Notes under the pieces: model-generated
Told to the model about the DNA's origin: nothing
The model's input: the letters and a program-made list of their open reading frames with translations, nothing else
Database searches by the model: none
Assembly: GCF_001026695.1 (NCBI RefSeq)
Contig: NZ_LDNB01000012.1
Coordinates: forward strand, 79,812 to 143,811
DNA: 64,000 nucleotides
Source: Neobacillus vireti
Lineage (GTDB): Bacteria; Bacillota; Bacilli; Bacillales; Cytobacillaceae
Direction of reading: 5' to 3'
Part shown: one piece after another, positions 47,340-59,298 of the stretch
Numbering within the stretch: the first letter of the stretch is position 1
Layout of the letters: every line of letters begins with the position of its first letter
Program-made: the position numbers and the translations under genes

Positions 47340-47472
47340 GTTGATTTCCGCTCCAGGCGGCTTCGCGCATCTTAGGGCGTGCCGGGGAGCCTCCTCGGCG
47401 CTTTAGCGCCTGCGGGGTCTCCCCGGCCCCGTACTCCCGCAGGAGTCTTCGCCGCCTTCCACTCCAATCAAC
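47340..47472. repeat. Repeat family 2 (MITE-like), copy 1
   Basis: A 133-bp GC-rich element bounded by inverted ends GTTGATT and AATCAAC. Inside are further paired blocks: GGCGGC with GCCGCC, GAGCCTCCTCGGCGC, GCGCCTGCGGGGTCTC and CTCCCGCAGGAGTC. No ORF or transposase is present. It fills the gap between gpr and spoIIP. A second, inverted copy starts at about 63928 and runs off the window. Confidence 0.8.
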
Positions 47473-47548
47473 AGAGTTCTTTTATAAGGAATTTCAGAGC
47501 CCTCGTATTCTTCAGGTCTCATTTGTCTCGTAAATTTATGGTTCTATC

Positions 47549-47581
47549 AATTCTAGTAATGTCATAAGATTTACTAGAATT
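47549..47581. promoter_or_regulatory. Perfect inverted repeat just upstream of spoIIP
   Basis: AATTCTAGTAA and TTACTAGAATT form 11-bp perfect arms around an 11-base centre containing CATAAGAT, which is loosely like a sporulation sigma -10 element. It ends 17 bp before the spoIIP start codon. It could be an operator or an mRNA hairpin. Confidence 0.5.
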
Positions 47582-47598
47582 CTAAGTGGGGTGGAACC

Positions 47599-48804
47599 AT
47601 GAAAAATACTAGAACATCAGGCACGTTTATGATTGTCCAAGGGACAAGCATCCTGAAAATTTTCGCTGCTCTTTCATTATTTTTGTTATTGGTCTTTTCG
47701 ATAAGCGGGCTGTTAACCTCGTTAAAGCCGCAATTTCGACCTATGTCTTCTTCAGTCAATCAGGCTGCTACAAATGTAAACGGTGAACTGCTGTATCAAT
47801 TAATGGGTTGGGAAAATCATCATTTTTTGAAGGCAGAAAATAACTTGGCACAGGCGCCGAAGTTAAGCAGTTTGGTATTTAAGCTAGCAAGCAATATTAA
47901 TCTGGATGACCCGCGAAGCCTTCTTGGCAGGGAGCTTCCCGGATTTTTTCAATTCGATGGAAAAATTGTTGTTGCCGGCGAAGGGACGAATTATACGAAT
48001 ATGCCGATTGAATCGGCGCCACCGATCGAAATTATGAAAGCCGAACAAGAAGCTTCTTTACAGAATTTAGAGGGATTAGATAAGCCGGCAGAAGAAAAAC
48101 CACCAATCGCATCGGGGCAAACAACAGGAGAGCATAAGGTGGTTTATCTTTACTTTACACATAATCGCGAGTCCTATATCCCCTATCTAAAAGGCGTTAA
48201 CGACCCTGATAACGCGTACCATTCACAAATAAACGTGACAAAAGTTGGCGACCAATTAAAGACAAGCTTAGAAGACAGAGGAATCGGTACCTTTGTTGAT
48301 AAAACGGATGTCCAGGCGAACTTAAATAAAAAAGGGTTAAATTATGCAAAATCATACCAGGAATCACGCTTAGTTGTTCAAGCTGCTATGACTTCGAATC
48401 GTGATTTACGTTATCTCATTGATATTCACAGGGATTCTAAACGGAAAGACGATACAACTGTTGCTATTAACGGAAAATCATATGCGAAATTAGTATTTGT
48501 CATCGGTGGTAAAAACCCCAATTATGAAAAGAATGAAAAACTAGCAAGGGAACTCCATAAGCTTTTAGAAAAGAAATATAAAGGGTTAAGCAGGGGAGTT
48601 ATGTTAAAAAAAGATCCCGGGTCAAATGGTGTTTATAATCAAAATTTATCTGATAATGCACTTTTAATTGAATTCGGCGGTGTCGATAACACATTTGAAG
48701 AATTAAACCGTTCGGCTGAAGCACTTGCAGATGTGTTTAGTGAATATTACTGGCAGGCAGAAAAAGTGAATCAGAATGTTGAGCAATCGACTGATAAACA
48801 ATAG
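47599..48804 (+). CDS. spoIIP: Stage II sporulation protein P (peptidoglycan amidase/endopeptidase)
   Basis: SpoIIP thins septal peptidoglycan with SpoIID and SpoIIM during engulfment. The 401-residue protein has one N-terminal membrane segment (about residues 14-36), a variable extracytoplasmic region and the Amidase_3-like domain after about residue 175. Probable zinc and catalytic residues are the histidine in FTHNRESY, DIHRDS and the glutamate in LLIEFGGVDN. GGGGTGGAACC precedes the ATG. The gene order gpr-spoIIP-yqxA matches B. subtilis. Confidence 0.95.
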   Translation: MKNTRTSGTFMIVQGTSILKIFAALSLFLLLVFSISGLLTSLKPQFRPMSSSVNQAATNVNGELLYQLMGWENHHFLKAENNLAQAPKLSSLVFKLASNINLDDPRSLLGRELPGFFQFDGKIVVAGEGTNYTNMPIESAPPIEIMKAEQEASLQNLEGLDKPAEEKPPIASGQTTGEHKVVYLYFTHNRESYIPYLKGVNDPDNAYHSQINVTKVGDQLKTSLEDRGIGTFVDKTDVQANLNKKGLNYAKSYQESRLVVQAAMTSNRDLRYLIDIHRDSKRKDDTTVAINGKSYAKLVFVIGGKNPNYEKNEKLARELHKLLEKKYKGLSRGVMLKKDPGSNGVYNQNLSDNALLIEFGGVDNTFEELNRSAEALADVFSEYYWQAEKVNQNVEQSTDKQ

Positions 48805-48819
48805 TAGGGGAGCATTCAT

Positions 48820-49146
48820 ATGAGGATGTTTATGTTAAAAAGCTTATGCATCGCAGCGCTCATGTTAATCTCAGTATTAACAGGAATGCAATTAGCCAAT
48901 AATGGGATTCATAAAATGAAGGGCTATGACGATGCTTCCTTTCAAAATGCGATTTCTATCGAAGAATCGGGAAACAATATAAGTGCCTCCATTCTAGGAA
49001 ATGATATCTCTAGTCATGATATTGCGGCGAAAAAGAAAAGATTAGAGGAAAACAGTGCGTTTAACTTCTTCTCATCGATGGGGAAGAAACTGTCGGACGG
49101 GATAACCGGCGCCTCGGAAAAACTGATTCAGCTGATAACAGACTAA
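48820..49146 (+). CDS. yqxA: DUF3679 membrane-anchored protein YqxA
   Basis: A 108-residue protein with an N-terminal hydrophobic segment (LKSLCIAALMLISVLTGMQL) that could be a membrane anchor or uncleaved signal, then a polar region predicted mostly helical. It matches B. subtilis YqxA in position after spoIIP. Function unknown, possibly sporulation. ATG 48820 has GGGGAG upstream; ATG 48832 is an alternative. Confidence 0.85.
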   Translation: MRMFMLKSLCIAALMLISVLTGMQLANNGIHKMKGYDDASFQNAISIEESGNNISASILGNDISSHDIAAKKKRLEENSAFNFFSSMGKKLSDGITGASEKLIQLITD

Positions 49147-49151
49147 AATGG

Positions 49152-49182
49152 TTAGCGGTACCTTAGTGGTGCCGCTAATTTT
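49152..49182 (+). terminator. Terminator after yqxA
   Basis: TTAGCGGTACC pairs with GGTGCCGCTAA, with one G-T pair, followed by TTTTAT. Confidence 0.85.
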
Positions 49183-49194
49183 ATCATGTAATTA

Positions 49195-49222
49195 AAGTCC
49201 ATACGCTGCTTCCGCTTTTCTG
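49195..49222. repeat. Short remnant of repeat family 1
   Basis: AAGTCCATACGCTGCTTCCGC followed by TTTTCTGAT resembles the joined ends of the larger family members (GTCCAG and GCGCTTTTCTTAT). Confidence 0.4.
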
Positions 49223-49231
49223 ATAAAAACA

Positions 49232-49261
49232 TTGATTTCCACTTTTCTTTGCTGATATAAT
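49232..49261 (+). promoter_or_regulatory. Candidate promoter of lepA
   Basis: TTGATT at 49232-49237 and TATAAT at 49256-49261 with an 18-bp spacer, 44 bp before the start codon. Confidence 0.7.
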
Positions 49262-49304
49262 CAAAAATAGTGTAAATGTGCGAGTATAGTAGGAGTGAAC
49301 TACC

Positions 49305-51140
49305 ATGAACAGAGAAGATAGACTCAAACGACAAGCAAAAATAAGAAATTTCTCGATTATTGCCCATATCGATCATGGGAAATCAACACTGGCTGACCGG
49401 ATTTTGGAAAAAACGAATGCCTTGACATCACGTGAAATGAAGGCCCAGCTTTTAGATTCAATGGATCTTGAGAGAGAACGCGGGATTACAATCAAGTTAA
49501 ATGCCGTCCAATTAAAATATAAAGCAAATGATGGAGAAGACTATATTTTCCATTTAATTGATACACCAGGACATGTCGATTTTACGTACGAGGTATCGAG
49601 GAGCCTTGCTGCATGCGAAGGGGCGATTTTAGTCGTTGACGCTGCACAGGGAATTGAAGCACAGACACTAGCGAACGTATACCTTGCCCTTGATAACGAC
49701 CTTGAAATCTTGCCGGTTATCAATAAAATCGACTTGCCAAGTGCGGACCCGGAAAGGGTGCGTAATGAAATCGAGGAAGTCATTGGTTTAGACGCCTCCG
49801 AAGCGGTTCTAGCTTCTGCTAAAGCAGGAATCGGTATCGAAGACATCCTTGAACAAGTCGTAAAATCAGTCCCTGCACCAACCGGCGACCCTGATGCCCC
49901 TTTAAAAGCGTTGATTTTCGATTCCTTATATGACGCTTATCGCGGCGTTGTCGCTTATATTCGTGTGGTCGATGGAACCGTTAAAGTCGGTGACAAAATA
50001 AAAATGATGGCGACTGGAAAAGAGTTTGAAGTAAATGAAGTAGGTGTTTTTTCACCGAAAGCGACGATGCTTGATGAATTAACTGTCGGTGACGTTGGCT
50101 TTTTAACGGCATCGATTAAAAATGTCGGTGACACACGTGTCGGTGATACAATTACAAATGCCAAAAATGGAACAACTGAACCGCTTCCAGGCTATCGAAA
50201 GCTCAATCCAATGGTCTATTGTGGCCTTTATCCGATTGATACAGCAAGATTTAATGACCTTCGTGAAGCACTAGAAAAGCTTCAATTGAATGATTCAGCG
50301 CTTCAGTTCGAACCAGAAACATCCCAGGCACTTGGATTTGGCTTCCGTTGCGGCTTCTTAGGTCTCCTGCATATGGAAATTATCCAAGAACGGATTGAGC
50401 GGGAATTCAAGATTGATTTAATTACCACCGCGCCAAGCGTTATCTATCATGTCCACATGACAGATGGTTCAGAACTCAAGGTAGATAACCCATCTAACCT
50501 GCCGGACCCGCAGAAAATTGACCGTGTGGAAGAGCCATACGTAAAAGCAACCATGATGGCGCCTAATGACTATGTCGGGGCAATTATGGAGCTTTGCCAG
50601 TTAAAACGGGGAATTTTTATAGATATGCAATACCAAGGTGAAAACAGGGTAAGTATTATCTATGAAATCCCTTTAGCAGAAATCGTCTACGATTTCTTTG
50701 ATCAACTAAAATCAAGTACAAGGGGTTACGCCTCTTTTGATTACGAATTGATTGGTTATAAACCGTCCAAACTGGTAAAAATGGATATATTGCTTAACAC
50801 TGAAAAAGTTGATGCTTTAAGCTTTATCGTTCATAATGATTTTGCTTATGAACGCGGGAAAATAATCGTCGAAAAACTGAAGGACTTAATTCCGAGACAG
50901 CAATTTGAGGTTCCGATCCAAGCAGCGATTGGACAAAAAATCGTTGCGCGTTCCACAATTAAAGCGATGCGGAAAAACGTATTAGCGAAATGTTATGGCG
51001 GGGATATCTCCCGTAAGCGTAAATTGCTTGAAAAACAAAAAGAAGGTAAGAAGCGGATGAAACAAGTTGGTTCCGTTGAAGTACCACAAGAGGCATTTAT
51101 GGCTGTCTTAAAAATGGACGATAACAATACCAAGAAATAA
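49305..51140 (+). CDS. lepA: Elongation factor 4 (LepA)
   Basis: LepA is a ribosome-dependent GTPase linked to back-translocation and 30S assembly. The 611-residue protein is full length. GTPase motifs are [13 protein letters not shown] (G1), DTPGHVDF (G3) and NKIDLP (G4), all in the first 150 residues. The EF-G-like domains follow, ending in the LepA-specific C-terminal domain with [26 protein letters not shown] is upstream. Confidence 0.97.
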   Translation: MNREDRLKRQAKIRNFSIIAHIDHGKSTLADRILEKTNALTSREMKAQLLDSMDLERERGITIKLNAVQLKYKANDGEDYIFHLIDTPGHVDFTYEVSRSLAACEGAILVVDAAQGIEAQTLANVYLALDNDLEILPVINKIDLPSADPERVRNEIEEVIGLDASEAVLASAKAGIGIEDILEQVVKSVPAPTGDPDAPLKALIFDSLYDAYRGVVAYIRVVDGTVKVGDKIKMMATGKEFEVNEVGVFSPKATMLDELTVGDVGFLTASIKNVGDTRVGDTITNAKNGTTEPLPGYRKLNPMVYCGLYPIDTARFNDLREALEKLQLNDSALQFEPETSQALGFGFRCGFLGLLHMEIIQERIEREFKIDLITTAPSVIYHVHMTDGSELKVDNPSNLPDPQKIDRVEEPYVKATMMAPNDYVGAIMELCQLKRGIFIDMQYQGENRVSIIYEIPLAEIVYDFFDQLKSSTRGYASFDYELIGYKPSKLVKMDILLNTEKVDALSFIVHNDFAYERGKIIVEKLKDLIPRQQFEVPIQAAIGQKIVARSTIKAMRKNVLAKCYGGDISRKRKLLEKQKEGKKRMKQVGSVEVPQEAFMAVLKMDDNNTKK

Positions 51141-51147
51141 AAAGCGG

Positions 51148-51192
51148 GAGGTTGGGACAAGTCTTTTGACAGACAAAATCCAGCCTCTTTTA
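51148..51192 (+). terminator. Terminator after lepA
   Basis: GAGGTTGG at 51148-51155 pairs with CCAGCCTC at 51180-51187, with inner GTCTTTTG/CAAAA pairing, then TTTTAAT. Confidence 0.8.
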
Positions 51193-51215
51193 ATTATCAA
51201 AAAAGAGGTGAAAAA

Positions 51216-52355
51216 ATGATTAAAGCAGCCTATCTCCATATCCCATTTTGTGAACATATTTGTCATTATTGTGATTTTAATAAAGTATTTCTAAAAGGCC
51301 AGCCTGTAAATGACTATTTACAAGCGGTTGACCAAGAAATGAAGATGACCCTCAGCGAATATCCGACAGATCAGCTTGAAACCATTTTTGTCGGCGGCGG
51401 TACGCCGACTTCTTTAAATGAGCTGCAGCTTGAGCAGTTTTGTGTAAGCATTAACCGAAATTTACCTAAATCTGCGAACTTGGAATTCACTTTTGAGGCA
51501 AATCCCGGTGATTTATCAACGGATAAATTGCAAATATTAAAAGATGCGGGTGTAAACCGAATCAGTCTTGGGGTCCAAACCTTTAACGACGACTTATTGA
51601 AAAAAATCGGCCGGGTCCATCGGGCGAAGGACGTCTATCAAACGATTGAACGTGCAAAAGCGATTGGCTTTGAAAATATAAGTATTGACCTTATTTTTAG
51701 TTTGCCGACGCAAACGGTAACCGACTTCCAGGAAACATTAGCTGAGGCGTTTACATTAGATATTACCCATTATTCTGCCTATTCGTTAATCATCGAACCA
51801 AAGACAGTTTTTTATAACTTGTTAAAAAAAGGGAAACTTCCCACGCCTGGTGAGGATATCGAAGCGCAAATGTATGAAATATTAATGGAAGAAATGGAAA
51901 AACATAGCTTCACGCAATATGAAATAAGTAATTTTTCAAAGCCAGGCTTTGAGAGCAGGCATAACTTAACTTACTGGAATAATGAATACTATTATGGTTT
52001 TGGAGCAGGTGCCCACAGCTATGTGAACGGAATTAGACGTTCCAACTCCGGGCCAGTGAAAAAGTATATCGACCAAATAAATAGCGGAATACTCCCGGTT
52101 TTTGAAGCCCATGAAGCAACGAAAGCGGAACAAATGGAAGAGGAAATGTTCCTCGGTTTACGCAAAACTGAGGGGGTATCGATTTCTCATTTCATCAAGA
52201 AATTTGCCCATGACCCACAAGAGTTATTTAAAAACGAGATTTCTGATTTAGTTTCTAAACAATGGATAGAAGTGAAGAAGGATAATATATATTTAACTAC
52301 ACAGGGTCGTTTTTTAGGCAATGAAGTTTTTCAATCCTTTTTGGGTATTGTCTAG
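51216..52355 (+). CDS. hemW: Radical SAM heme chaperone HemW
   Basis: HemW (YqeR), formerly called oxygen-independent coproporphyrinogen oxidase, carries heme to target enzymes. The 379-residue protein has the radical SAM cysteines C12, C16 and C19 in FCEHICHYCDF. The fourth cysteine of true HemN enzymes is replaced by F21 in CDFN, and the HemW signature HNLTYW is present near residue 250. These two points favour HemW over HemN. AAAGAGGTG precedes the ATG. Confidence 0.93.
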   Translation: MIKAAYLHIPFCEHICHYCDFNKVFLKGQPVNDYLQAVDQEMKMTLSEYPTDQLETIFVGGGTPTSLNELQLEQFCVSINRNLPKSANLEFTFEANPGDLSTDKLQILKDAGVNRISLGVQTFNDDLLKKIGRVHRAKDVYQTIERAKAIGFENISIDLIFSLPTQTVTDFQETLAEAFTLDITHYSAYSLIIEPKTVFYNLLKKGKLPTPGEDIEAQMYEILMEEMEKHSFTQYEISNFSKPGFESRHNLTYWNNEYYYGFGAGAHSYVNGIRRSNSGPVKKYIDQINSGILPVFEAHEATKAEQMEEEMFLGLRKTEGVSISHFIKKFAHDPQELFKNEISDLVSKQWIEVKKDNIYLTTQGRFLGNEVFQSFLGIV

Positions 52356-52374
52356 CTTCTAGTTTTCTTTTTGA

Positions 52375-52402
52375 TTGACATCATCCCCCTTTTTTTGATA
52401 AT
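52375..52402 (+). promoter_or_regulatory. Sigma-A promoter of the hrcA-dnaK operon
   Basis: TTGACA at 52375-52380 and GATAAT at 52397-52402, 16-bp spacer. The start point would fall a few bases before the CIRCE operator. A second TATAAT at 52410-52415 overlaps the operator and lacks a -35. Confidence 0.75.
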
Positions 52403-52414
52403 TTATTAGTATAA

Positions 52415-52441
52415 TTAGCACTCGGCAACAAGGAGTGCTAA
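52415..52441. promoter_or_regulatory. CIRCE operator (HrcA binding site)
   Basis: TTAGCACTC, nine bases, then GAGTGCTAA: the perfect consensus inverted repeat. HrcA, encoded just downstream, binds it and represses the operon except under heat shock. Confidence 0.98.
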
Positions 52442-52453
52442 CAGAGGTGATGA

Positions 52454-53488
52454 ATGTTGTTAACAGATCGTCAATTGTTAATTCTTCAGGTAATTGTTGA
52501 TGACTTTATTCGATCTGCCCAACCAGTCGGCTCAAGAAGCTTGTCGAAAAAGGAAGAAATTTCCTTCAGTTCAGCAACAATTCGCAATGAAATGTCCGAC
52601 CTTGAAGATTTGGGGTTTATTGAAAAGACGCATACCTCTTCAGGGCGTGTTCCATCTGAAAAAGGGTATCGCTATTATGTTGATCATTTATTGTCGCCTC
52701 AGGTTTTAAATCAGCAGGATGTATCCATCATTCAATCCATTTTTGCTGAGAAAATTTTTGAGTTCGAGAAAATTATTCAAAGATCGGCGAAAATTTTATC
52801 CGAATTAACCAATTATACTTCGATCGTCCTAGGACCGGCCGTAAGTATTAATAAGTTAAAAAGAATCCAAATTATTCCGTTAAACAAAGAAACCGCAGTA
52901 GCCATTTTTGTTACGGACACAGGTCATGTCGAAAACCGAACGTTTTCCATACCTGCTTCGGTGGATGCTGGTGATTTGGAAAAAACGGTCAATATTTTAA
53001 ATGATCGTTTAGCAGGAGTGCCTCTTGATGATTTAAACGATAAGATTTACAAGGAAGTCGCGATGCTTTTAAGGCAACATATCCATAATTACGATCTAAT
53101 GCTCCATACGATTGCCGATTCCTTGAAAATGCCAATCCATGAAAAGCTTTTTTTCGGCGGGAAAACAAATATGTTAAGTCAGCCGGAATTTCATGATATT
53201 TCAAAAATCCGCAGTTTATTAATGATGATTGATCAAGAAGAGTGGATTTATAATTTAATTAGAAAAAATTCAGCAGGCATTCATGTGAAAATTGGCCGCG
53301 AAAATAATAACAGTGCAATGGAAAATTGCAGCTTAATTACTGCTACATATTCGGCTGGTCAAGAAAAATTGGGTACGATAGCCATCCTAGGGCCTACTAG
53401 AATGGAATATTCACGTGTAATCAGCTTGCTGAAATTCTTAAGCAAGGACTTATCAGAAGTGCTAACCAAGTTGTATCAAAATATTTAA
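52454..53488 (+). CDS. hrcA: Heat-inducible transcription repressor HrcA
   Basis: HrcA represses class I heat-shock genes at CIRCE and depends on GroE chaperonin for activity. The 344-residue protein has an N-terminal winged helix ([20 protein letters not shown], 20 residues) after [10 protein letters not shown], then a GAF-like domain and dimerisation domain. ATG 52454 lies close after AGAGGTGA; the adjacent TTG at 52457 is an alternative. First gene of the heat-shock operon. Confidence 0.96.
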   Translation: MLLTDRQLLILQVIVDDFIRSAQPVGSRSLSKKEEISFSSATIRNEMSDLEDLGFIEKTHTSSGRVPSEKGYRYYVDHLLSPQVLNQQDVSIIQSIFAEKIFEFEKIIQRSAKILSELTNYTSIVLGPAVSINKLKRIQIIPLNKETAVAIFVTDTGHVENRTFSIPASVDAGDLEKTVNILNDRLAGVPLDDLNDKIYKEVAMLLRQHIHNYDLMLHTIADSLKMPIHEKLFFGGKTNMLSQPEFHDISKIRSLLMMIDQEEWIYNLIRKNSAGIHVKIGRENNNSAMENCSLITATYSAGQEKLGTIAILGPTRMEYSRVISLLKFLSKDLSEVLTKLYQNI

Positions 53489-53587
53489 CACAGGTAATAT
53501 TGAGTAAGGGTGAAATACTTGCTTGTTTTACCCCTTTTCCATGGAAATCTTAATATTCTACCTAACGCTTTAAGGGAGGTGAGTAAG

Positions 53588-54175
53588 TTGACAATTGAGA
53601 AAAACAATACCATTAATGATGAAGTTGAAGCTGATGTTGAACTTACTGATGAAAAAACAGCTGAGCCTGTTTTTGATGAGAATGGAGCAACAGCACAGAC
53701 TATTGTTGATCCTGTCGAAGAACAGCTCGAAGAAATTCAACAGCTGCAGGGGAAGTTAGAGGAAGCGGAAAATCGTTACCTAAGACTTCAAGCAGATTTT
53801 GATAATTTTCGTCGCCGAACAAGATTGGATCAAGAGGCTGGCGAAAAATATAGAGCACAAAACCTAATAACAGATTTACTGCCTGCATTAGACAACTTTG
53901 AAAGAGCAATGAATTTGGAAGCAGACAATGAACAAACAAAGTCTGTGCTGCAAGGCATGGACATGGTTTACCGCAATTTGTTAGATGCCCTAAAAAAGGA
54001 AGGCGTTGAGCAGATTGAAGCGGTTGGGAAAGAGTTTGATCCCCATCAGCACCAAGCTGTGATGCAGGGAGAAGATGAGAATTTCGGCTCCAACATTGTC
54101 ACTGATGAATTTCAAAAAGGGTATATATTAAAGGATCGGGTAATTCGCCCATCAATGGTTAAAGTAAATCAATAA
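53588..54175 (+). CDS. grpE: Nucleotide exchange factor GrpE
   Basis: GrpE releases ADP from DnaK. The 195-residue protein has an acidic disordered N-terminus, a long coiled coil (about 45-110, ending [15 protein letters not shown]) and the C-terminal beta domain with [20 protein letters not shown] in the middle. TTG 53588 was chosen because AAGGGAGGTG lies just upstream. The ORF extends back to 53510, but those 26 residues are not GrpE-like and would be read through the ribosome binding site. Confidence 0.94.
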   Translation: MTIEKNNTINDEVEADVELTDEKTAEPVFDENGATAQTIVDPVEEQLEEIQQLQGKLEEAENRYLRLQADFDNFRRRTRLDQEAGEKYRAQNLITDLLPALDNFERAMNLEADNEQTKSVLQGMDMVYRNLLDALKKEGVEQIEAVGKEFDPHQHQAVMQGEDENFGSNIVTDEFQKGYILKDRVIRPSMVKVNQ

Positions 54176-54194
54176 TTCTACATATTTTTTTTAG

Positions 54195-56045
<1,851 letters not shown>

Positions 56046-56061
56046 TCGGCTGTGAAAAAAG

Positions 56062-56098
56062 AAAAAGCCAAAGTCAGTTTAACTGCTTTGGCTTTTTT
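56062..56098 (+). terminator. Hairpin terminator between dnaK and dnaJ
   Basis: AAAAAGCCAAAG pairs with CTTTGGCTTTTT, with an inner CAGTTTAACTG palindrome, and T residues follow. It should make dnaJ and later genes less expressed than dnaK, while allowing some read-through. Confidence 0.9.
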
Positions 56099-56162
56099 AT
56101 TGCAATAACATCATTATCGGTGTTAGAATAATCTTTATGTGACAGATTCGGGAGTGGTAATC

Positions 56163-57296
56163 ATGAGTAAACGGGATTACTATGAGGTGCTTGGGATAAC
56201 TAAGAGCGCTTCAAAGGATGAAATAAAAAAAGCCTATCGAAAACTTTCTAAACAATATCATCCAGATATTAATAAAGCGGAAGATGCGGCAGATAAATTT
56301 AAGGAAATTACAGAAGCATATGAAGTGTTAAGCGATGATCAAAAGAAGGCCCATTATGACCAGTTTGGCCATTCCGATCCAAATCAAGGTTTTGGCGGAG
56401 GAGCAGATTTTGGCGGCGGCTTTGGCGGTTTTGAAGATATCTTTAATACCTTTTTTGGCGGCGGCGGCGGCGGTTCTAGACGACGTGATCCGAATGCTCC
56501 AAGGCAAGGTGCAGACCTTCAATACACGATGACAGTTTCGTTTGAAGAAGCAGCATTTGGCAAAGAAACAGATATTGAAATTCCACGTGAAGAAACATGC
56601 GGAACATGCAGCGGGTCTGGAGCTAAGCCTGGAACAAAACCAGAGACTTGTCAGCACTGCCATGGAACCGGACAGTTGAACGTAGAACAAAATACCCCAT
56701 TTGGCAGGATTGTTAACCGTCGTACCTGTCATCACTGTAATGGAACAGGGAAAGAAATTAAACATAAATGTTCCACTTGCGGCGGCGCTGGGAAAGTGAA
56801 AAAGCGCAAGAAGATTCATGTTAAGATTCCTGCCGGGATTGATGATGGACAACAGCTTCGCATGGCGGGGCAAGGGGAAGCAGGTATGAACGGCGGTCCA
56901 GCGGGTGACCTTTACGTTGTTTTCCAAGTACGTGCGCATGAGTTTTTTGAACGAGATGGCGATGATATTTATTGTGAAATGCCTATCACATTTGTTCAAG
57001 CTTCCTTGGGTGACGAAATCGAAGTGCCTACTCTTCATGGAAAAGTGAAGCTAAAAATCCCTGCCGGAACACAAACGGGCAAAAAGTTCCGTTTGAAAGG
57101 GAAAGGTGTTCCTAATGTCCGCGGATATGGTGTGGGGGATCAGTATATTCTTGTTCGCATTATTACCCCAACAAAGCTTTCAGACAAACAAAAGCAGCTT
57201 CTAAAAGAATTCGCAGAGCTAAGCGGTTCTTCGCCAATTGGTGAACACGAAGAAAGTTTTTTCTCAAAGGTAAAACGTGCCTTTAAAAGCGAGTAA
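56163..57296 (+). CDS. dnaJ: Chaperone DnaJ
   Basis: DnaJ delivers clients to DnaK and stimulates its ATPase. The 377-residue protein has the J domain with the HPD motif (YHPDINKA), a G/F region ([18 protein letters not shown]), four zinc-binding CxxCxGxG units ([32 protein letters not shown]) and the C-terminal domains. ATG 56163 follows GGGAGTGG; the longer ORF from 56139 adds eight unlikely residues. Confidence 0.97.
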   Translation: MSKRDYYEVLGITKSASKDEIKKAYRKLSKQYHPDINKAEDAADKFKEITEAYEVLSDDQKKAHYDQFGHSDPNQGFGGGADFGGGFGGFEDIFNTFFGGGGGGSRRRDPNAPRQGADLQYTMTVSFEEAAFGKETDIEIPREETCGTCSGSGAKPGTKPETCQHCHGTGQLNVEQNTPFGRIVNRRTCHHCNGTGKEIKHKCSTCGGAGKVKKRKKIHVKIPAGIDDGQQLRMAGQGEAGMNGGPAGDLYVVFQVRAHEFFERDGDDIYCEMPITFVQASLGDEIEVPTLHGKVKLKIPAGTQTGKKFRLKGKGVPNVRGYGVGDQYILVRIITPTKLSDKQKQLLKEFAELSGSSPIGEHEESFFSKVKRAFKSE

Positions 57297-57313
57297 GGAT
57301 TGGAGTTGGTAAG

Positions 57314-58255
57314 ATGAAATGGTCCGAAATCAGTATTCACACAACAAATGAGGCAATTGAACCTATTTCTCATATCTTGCATGAAGCTGGAGCGAGCGGT
57401 GTAGTTATTGAAGATCCTTTTGAGCTGACAAAGGAAAGGGAAGATCAATTCGGAGAAATTTACCAACTTAATCCAGATGATTACCCGCAAGAAGGTGTTA
57501 TTGTGAAAGCCTATCTGCCTGTTAACAGCTTTTTGGGTGAAACGGTAGATGCCATTAAGGAATCCATCAATAATTTAATTATTTATGATATTGATATTGG
57601 CAAAAACCATGTAACCATTAGTGAAGTGAACGAAGAAGAATGGGCAACAGCTTGGAAAAAATACTATAACCCTGTGAAAATTTCTGAAAAATTCACGATT
57701 GTACCGACTTGGGAGATTTATGAGCCTGTCAGCAGCGATGAATTAATTATCGAATTAGATCCTGGTATGGCGTTTGGAACGGGAACACATCCAACAACAG
57801 TGATGTGTATTCAAGCCCTTGAAAGAACTGTCCGTTCAGGTGACAGAGTAATTGATGTCGGGACCGGGTCTGGCGTATTAAGCATTGCGGCAGCACAGCT
57901 TGGTGCGGAAGATGTTAGGGCCTATGACCTAGATGAAGTTGCAGTAACGACTGCCAGGTTAAATATAAAGTTAAATAAAGTAAATGATTCCGTAACTATT
58001 TCGCAAAACAACCTGCTTGATGGTGTCGAGGAAAATTCTGCGGATGTCGTAGTGGCTAATATTCTTGCCGAAGTTATTTTACGGTTTACGGACGATGTTG
58101 CCCATGTTGTGAAGCCCGGTGGTTCTTTCATTGCATCAGGCATTATCCAGCAGAAGAAAGATCAGGTTAAAGAAGGTCTACTGAAAGCGGGCTTTGAAAT
58201 TTCCGAAACCATTTTGATGGAAGACTGGGTTGCAATTATTGCCAAACGGAAATAA
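57314..58255 (+). CDS. prmA: Ribosomal protein L11 methyltransferase
   Basis: PrmA trimethylates ribosomal protein L11. The 313-residue enzyme has an N-terminal substrate-recognition domain and a SAM domain with [12 protein letters not shown] near residue 152 and motif [16 protein letters not shown] near residue 180. ATTGGAG precedes the ATG, 17 bp after dnaJ. A terminator and repeat copy D follow. Confidence 0.95.
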   Translation: MKWSEISIHTTNEAIEPISHILHEAGASGVVIEDPFELTKEREDQFGEIYQLNPDDYPQEGVIVKAYLPVNSFLGETVDAIKESINNLIIYDIDIGKNHVTISEVNEEEWATAWKKYYNPVKISEKFTIVPTWEIYEPVSSDELIIELDPGMAFGTGTHPTTVMCIQALERTVRSGDRVIDVGTGSGVLSIAAAQLGAEDVRAYDLDEVAVTTARLNIKLNKVNDSVTISQNNLLDGVEENSADVVVANILAEVILRFTDDVAHVVKPGGSFIASGIIQQKKDQVKEGLLKAGFEISETILMEDWVAIIAKRK

Positions 58256-58264
58256 TGCTGGAAT

Positions 58265-58290
58265 AAAGGGGGGAGAATCCCCTTTTTTTC
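58265..58290 (+). terminator. Terminator after prmA
   Basis: AAAGGGG and CCCCTTT pair around GGAGAAT, followed by a run of T. In B. subtilis these genes continue into rsmE and mtaB, so this may split or attenuate the operon. Confidence 0.8.
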
Positions 58291-58314
58291 ATAATATCAG
58301 CATTTAAATCATTG

Positions 58315-58480
58315 AACTTTGAGAATTGTCCAGCGTAAGCGCCCTAGCGGCTAGTGTCCTTCGCTCTCCGCCCTACGATAAGTCAAGCACGAATGCGCTC
58401 CGCTCTTCGTGTTTCCTTTATCTCAGTTGGAGCGCTCCAGGCCATACGCCGCTGACCAGGGCGCTTGCGCTTTTCTTATT
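58315..58480. repeat. Repeat family 1, copy D
   Basis: The element runs from AACTTTGAGAATTGTCCAGCG to GGGCGCTTGCGCTTTTCTTATT. The middle CTACGATAAGTCAA is shared with copy C. The ends AAGCGCCCT and AGGGCGCTT are complementary. It fills most of the gap between prmA and rsmE. Confidence 0.78.
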
Positions 58481-58541
58481 CCCAATTAAAATTATTTTTA
58501 GTAAAATAAAGAGTAAAATGTTTTAGAGAGGGTGCAAAAGT

Positions 58542-59291
58542 GTGCAACGCTACTTTGTTAAACACCGAGTAAATGATGAGCGTTTTTTCATTGACGAAGA
58601 AGACCGTCATCATATCGTCAAGGTTATGCGAATGCAAGTTGGTGATCAAATCATTTGTGTTGACCAAGAAGGGAAACAGGCTATATGCAGGCTTGCAGAA
58701 ATTACCGATGAAAGTGTCGTTGCAGACGTTGTACAATGGAAAGAAGAGATTTCTGAGCTTCCAATTTCAATAACGATTGCCAGCGGGCTTCCAAAAGGGG
58801 ACAAGCTCGAATGGATTATCCAAAAAGGAACGGAACTCGGAGCCCATCAGTTTCTCCCATTTTCTGCTGCTCGCTCAGTCGTAAAATGGGATGAAAAAAA
58901 GGCAACGAAGAAAATAGAGAGATGGCAAAAAATTGCTAAAGAAGCTGCTGAACAATCTCATCGAGCGTTTATGCCGGAAATCGTAAGCCCGATGAGCTTT
59001 AAAGCTCTAATGGGAAAAAGTAAGGACTTTGATTATAAATTAGCTGCCTTTGAGGATGAGAGCAGAAAAGGTGAAATGCACCTGTTTTCTTCAACCCTCA
59101 AACAAATGAAGAACGGTGAGTCATTGCTTATGGTTTTTGGACCTGAAGGCGGCTTAGCGGACGAAGAGGTTAAGCAATTAAAGGATCATGGTTTTGGTCT
59201 ATGCGGGTTAGGCCCGCGGATTTTAAGAACGGAAACGGCCCCGCTCTATGCACTTTCGGCCATTTCCTATCATTTTGAACTATTGAGGTGA
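58542..59291 (+). CDS. rsmE: 16S rRNA (uracil(1498)-N3)-methyltransferase RsmE
   Basis: RsmE methylates U1498 of 16S rRNA. The 249-residue SPOUT enzyme has an N-terminal PUA-like domain (RYFVKHRVNDERFFIDEED in part) and a C-terminal knotted SAM domain with VFGPEGGLADEEV and LGPRILRTETAPL. GTG 58542 has GAGAGGG upstream; an overlapping GTG at 58540 is out of frame. mtaB follows 7 bp later. Confidence 0.94.
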   Translation: MQRYFVKHRVNDERFFIDEEDRHHIVKVMRMQVGDQIICVDQEGKQAICRLAEITDESVVADVVQWKEEISELPISITIASGLPKGDKLEWIIQKGTELGAHQFLPFSAARSVVKWDEKKATKKIERWQKIAKEAAEQSHRAFMPEIVSPMSFKALMGKSKDFDYKLAAFEDESRKGEMHLFSSTLKQMKNGESLLMVFGPEGGLADEEVKQLKDHGFGLCGLGPRILRTETAPLYALSAISYHFELLR

Positions 59292-59298
59292 GGATACG

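Noticed and set aside
53510..53587. N-terminal extension of GrpE
   Set aside because: The 26 extra residues are not like GrpE and would place the start upstream of a strong ribosome binding site used by TTG 53588.
56328..57038. A 236-codon minus-strand ORF opposite dnaJ
   Set aside because: It is a mirror of the dnaJ glycine/cysteine-rich coding sequence, with improbable composition and no ribosome binding site.
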